This document shows, piece by piece, positions 62,102-64,000 of a stretch of 64,000 nucleotides of DNA. The notes beneath the pieces were generated by a model. The model made no database searches. It had not been told where the DNA came from and saw only the letters and a list, made by a program, of their open reading frames with translations. Position numbers and translations under genes: made by a program. How positions within the stretch are numbered: the stretch's first letter is position 1; each line of letters starts with the position of its first letter. Source of the stretch: Peribacillus deserti (GTDB lineage Bacteria > Bacillota > Bacilli > Bacillales > DSM-1321); the NCBI RefSeq assembly GCF_002863585.1, contig NZ_PGUY01000021.1, forward strand, positions 60,662-124,661, written 5' to 3'.

Positions 62102-62272
62102 ATGCTAGAAAACGAAGAATATTTAATTTTGTATAGGGAGCTTGGCATGATGCTTGACGAATTGCAGTCCTGTACAGAAGAATTGATTAGGAAGAAAATA
62201 TTTTATGATATTAAATTAATGGCCGAGGCCATATCTTTTGAACCTTCCTATGCGGGCAGGGGGATTAAGTAA
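62102..62272 (+). CDS. Small acidic protein (56 aa) behind the GAF-STAS gene
   Basis: A 56-residue protein starting MLENEEYLILYRELGMMLDE, with a helical, acidic character and one Cys. I do not recognise it. AGGAGGGCAGCA directly before the ATG makes translation likely, and the 27-bp gap to the STAS gene suggests the same transcript. Confidence 0.6.
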   Translation: MLENEEYLILYRELGMMLDELQSCTEELIRKKIFYDIKLMAEAISFEPSYAGRGIK

Positions 62273-62290
62273 ACGAAGGTGAATGAAGAA

Positions 62291-62315
62291 GAGCCGCCAG
62301 CTATGCTGGCAGCTC
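62291..62315 (-). terminator. Hairpin after the sporulation lipoprotein gene
   Basis: GAGCCGCCAGC and GCTGGCAGCTC around TAT form a long stem. The T content behind it is weak on both strands. Confidence 0.5.
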
Positions 62316-62324
62316 GCTCATGTT

Positions 62325-63065
62325 TTATCTTCCATTAACGTTAAAGATCCCGCGTACATAGTTGTTGAAATTATCAAAGACTCCGTCGTTGTTTCCATTT
62401 CTAATATCATTGTCAAAACCGCCAAAACGGTCGTACACGCCATTGTCGAAGGAAACATACACTTTATGGATGCTTTTATCTGCATCACGAACTTTATCGG
62501 CAATTTGCTGTTCACGTTTTGTATCGACTTTGCTGTAGTTTCTGTCATTACCATTGTTATTATTGTCGTTCAGAACGCCGTTGTTATTATCGTCATTCCT
62601 TCTGTTACCGACACCAAAGCCGCCATATTGCCCCATACCATTATCATCGTCAGTGATTACATCGTTCCCAACCCCGGCATTTGTATTATTATCGCCGACG
62701 CCGTTGTTTCTATTTCCCATAATGCCGTCATTTCGGCCGTTATCGTTTCCGTTGTTCATTATTCCTGTTCCGCGATTGTTATCGTCATTATCACCGTTGT
62801 TATTATCATTTCTCACAGCAACATATGCATTATTGCCTGATACGATAACATGCGCATCGTCAACGTAGCCTAGTTCTTGAACCTGCTTTTCAATGCGGTT
62901 TTCGTTCCTTAGATTTTTGTTGTTTCCATTGTTGTCAACATCCCTGATTCTTGTTGCTCCATTATTCCCGCGGTTATTAACTCCATTATCATTTGCATTA
63001 TTGCCACAGGCAGCTAATCCCGCAAGGACGATAAGAATAGAGAAGATCACCCAAATTTTTTTCAT
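62325..63065 (-). CDS. YhcN/YlaJ-type sporulation lipoprotein with Asn-rich insert
   Basis: A 246-residue lipoprotein. The signal peptide ends in the lipobox LAAC (Cys20). YhcN/YlaJ-like segments flank a low-complexity insert: RIEKQVQELGYVDDAHVIVS and AYVAVRND before it, and REQQIADKVRDADKSIHKVY after. The insert of about 80 residues is almost only N, D and G. Family members sit in the forespore and spore membranes. The open frames on the plus strand opposite are compositional shadows. Confidence 0.85.
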   Translation of the reverse strand: MKKIWVIFSILIVLAGLAACGNNANDNGVNNRGNNGATRIRDVDNNGNNKNLRNENRIEKQVQELGYVDDAHVIVSGNNAYVAVRNDNNNGDNDDNNRGTGIMNNGNDNGRNDGIMGNRNNGVGDNNTNAGVGNDVITDDDNGMGQYGGFGVGNRRNDDNNNGVLNDNNNNGNDRNYSKVDTKREQQIADKVRDADKSIHKVYVSFDNGVYDRFGGFDNDIRNGNNDGVFDNFNNYVRGIFNVNGR

Positions 63066-63109
63066 TTATTTCACTCCTTATGTTATACAGTTGCATGTTT
63101 ATCTTGCCT

Positions 63110-63260
63110 TGATTTATTGGGGAGTATGCAAATATCCGGGTGACAAAAAATGGAGCTGTATTTATGGAGAGGATGTACAAGTTAAGAGCCAAACACCAGA
63201 TGGAGAACAAGTTCAGAAAGTGTTACAATCAGACCTTTCGGGACAGTGGGAGCCGCCTAA
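63110..63260 (+). pseudogene. Possible gene fragment cut by a repeat
   Basis: A frame reading WGVCKYPGDKKWSCIYGEDV, then KSQTPDGEQVQKVLQSDLSG and QWEPPKRYRA looks like coding sequence (ordered alternation of charged and hydrophobic residues) but has no start and runs into a MITE relic. It is perhaps the tail of a gene. Low confidence. Confidence 0.3.
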
Positions 63261-63264
63261 GCGA

Positions 63265-63364
63265 TACAGGGCTACGGGGCCCCTTGCTGGTTTTCCTCTA
63301 GAGTCCCGCGCCATCTGCTCCAATCAAAATTGTGCGAAAATCAACAATGGACTTTAACATAGCC
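63265..63364. repeat. MITE family 2, truncated copy G
   Basis: The right end (GTGCGAAAATCAACAATGG, then ACTTTAACATAGCC) matches family 2 and ends in AGCC at 63361-63364. The left half is missing. Confidence 0.65.
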
Positions 63365-64000
63365 TTTTTAATAGTCCGGTGAACCTATCCTATTGTTAAA
63401 CAGGTTGATTGGAACGTAAGGTGCGAGACTCCTTGATCCAGCTGCAAGCTGAGACCCTCGAGTCATAAGCCAATCCGTCTATGGAGAGAAAAGCATTCTC
63501 CACAGCCGGCTCGTCTTATGCTTGTCGGGTCTCTGCCTGCCACTTTGTTTGCGACCTTATATCTATTGGGATTAACACTGATCTTTTAATATTTATATGT
63601 TGGGCAGGCACCGCTTTCCGCTTTTCTGTGCGGGAGCAGCGGGTATTGTCCAGCTCCAAGGCTCTAGACCCTCGAGTCATAAGCCAATCAGTCCATGAGA
63701 AGAAAACCACTTCTCACGGCCAGCTCGTCTTATGCTTTTCAGGTCTCTGCCTTCTCTGAGAGTTTTTTGTGATAAAAGATAGCTAATCATGAGCTTCCTT
63801 AAGCAATGTTATTGGGGAAGGCACCGCTTTCCGCTTTTCGGTTTGTCCGGCTCCGGACTGACACCGCGGGTCTAGCCAATCGCCATTAAAAGGCAAAATC
63901 GGCCTTTTACTGCCGCTAGTCTTATGCCGGGCTAACGCACGATGCACAGGATGTGCGAGCCAGGCGGGGCCACAGGACGTGGCGTTACGAGCGTGGTAAG
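63365..64000 (+). repeat. MITE family 1, long copy D (runs off the window)
   Basis: This copy lacks the left terminus and begins near ATAGTCCGGTGAACC. It then carries all modules of copy A in order, with small differences, up to the window end. The left part abuts copy G of family 2, so one element may have inserted next to or into the other. Confidence 0.8.

Noticed and set aside
62283..62868. Plus-strand ORFs rich in Ile/Val or Leu/Pro opposite the lipoprotein gene
   Set aside because: They are shadows of the Asn/Asp-rich insert, and the minus-strand frame has a lipobox and family motifs.

Overview
The window looks like chromosomal DNA of an endospore-forming, low-GC Bacillaceae (Bacillus in the broad sense). 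The grounds are AGGAGG-type ribosome sites with many TTG/GTG starts, and genes of sporulating bacilli: a sigma-H-like factor, the sporulation diadenylate cyclase CdaS, a YhcN/YlaJ-type lipoprotein, phosphosulfolactate enzymes and a KinB-like kinase. No rRNA or tRNA gene was recognised.

Layout. 1-8.2 kb: a decayed fosB, a DUF2512 membrane protein, an acetyltransferase, a ThiO-like FAD oxidase, a three-gene unit (GTP cyclohydrolase II, RibD, HAD phosphatase) covering the steps from GTP to 5-amino-6-ribitylaminouracil, a Gly/Tyr-rich protein and a sigma-H paralogue. 8.5-11 kb: a long MITE-like repeat, an Asp/Asn/Ser-rich protein and cdaS, which appears to start at CTG. 11.0-27.8 kb: the lemA gene is cut in two by an element of about 16.2 kb. 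The 5' part of lemA ends at 11434 and its 3' part resumes at 27601, followed by the usual TPM-domain partner. The element has imperfect inverted ends and a minus-strand block of three tyrosine-recombinase-like proteins plus a coiled-coil protein, as in Tn554-type transposons. Its cargo is a two-component system, a PepSY membrane protein with a YtkA-like lipoprotein, two unknown small genes, a Gabija-type anti-phage pair (GajA and GajB) and a proteasome-beta-like Ntn hydrolase.

28.5-43.4 kb: a truncated repeat, paired DUF2238 membrane proteins, 21-bp iterons, a preQ1-I riboswitch with queC-queD-queE and a queuosine-precursor transporter, a serine hydrolase, ogt, namA, a 20-bp-period repeat array, a DHA2 drug exporter, a Cys-rich four-helix copper-type protein, a comB-comA-VOC operon and a HesB-like protein. 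43.4-53 kb: a second MITE family, a nitrilase and GNAT operon (a split YhcX), EcsC, a Ktr/Trk potassium channel, an L,D-transpeptidase, ppaC and an ABC exporter. 53-64 kb: a beta-helix protein, DUF421, a KinB-like kinase, a second Asp/Asn-rich protein, a dead PAS-STAS gene, an intact GAF-STAS gene, a sporulation lipoprotein and more repeats.

The main finds are the lemA-disrupting Tn554-like element with Gabija plus an adjacent proteasome-like peptidase, and two MITE families whose intact copies have terminal inverted repeats and 8-bp target duplications readable in the sequence. All family names rest on motif recognition without database searches.
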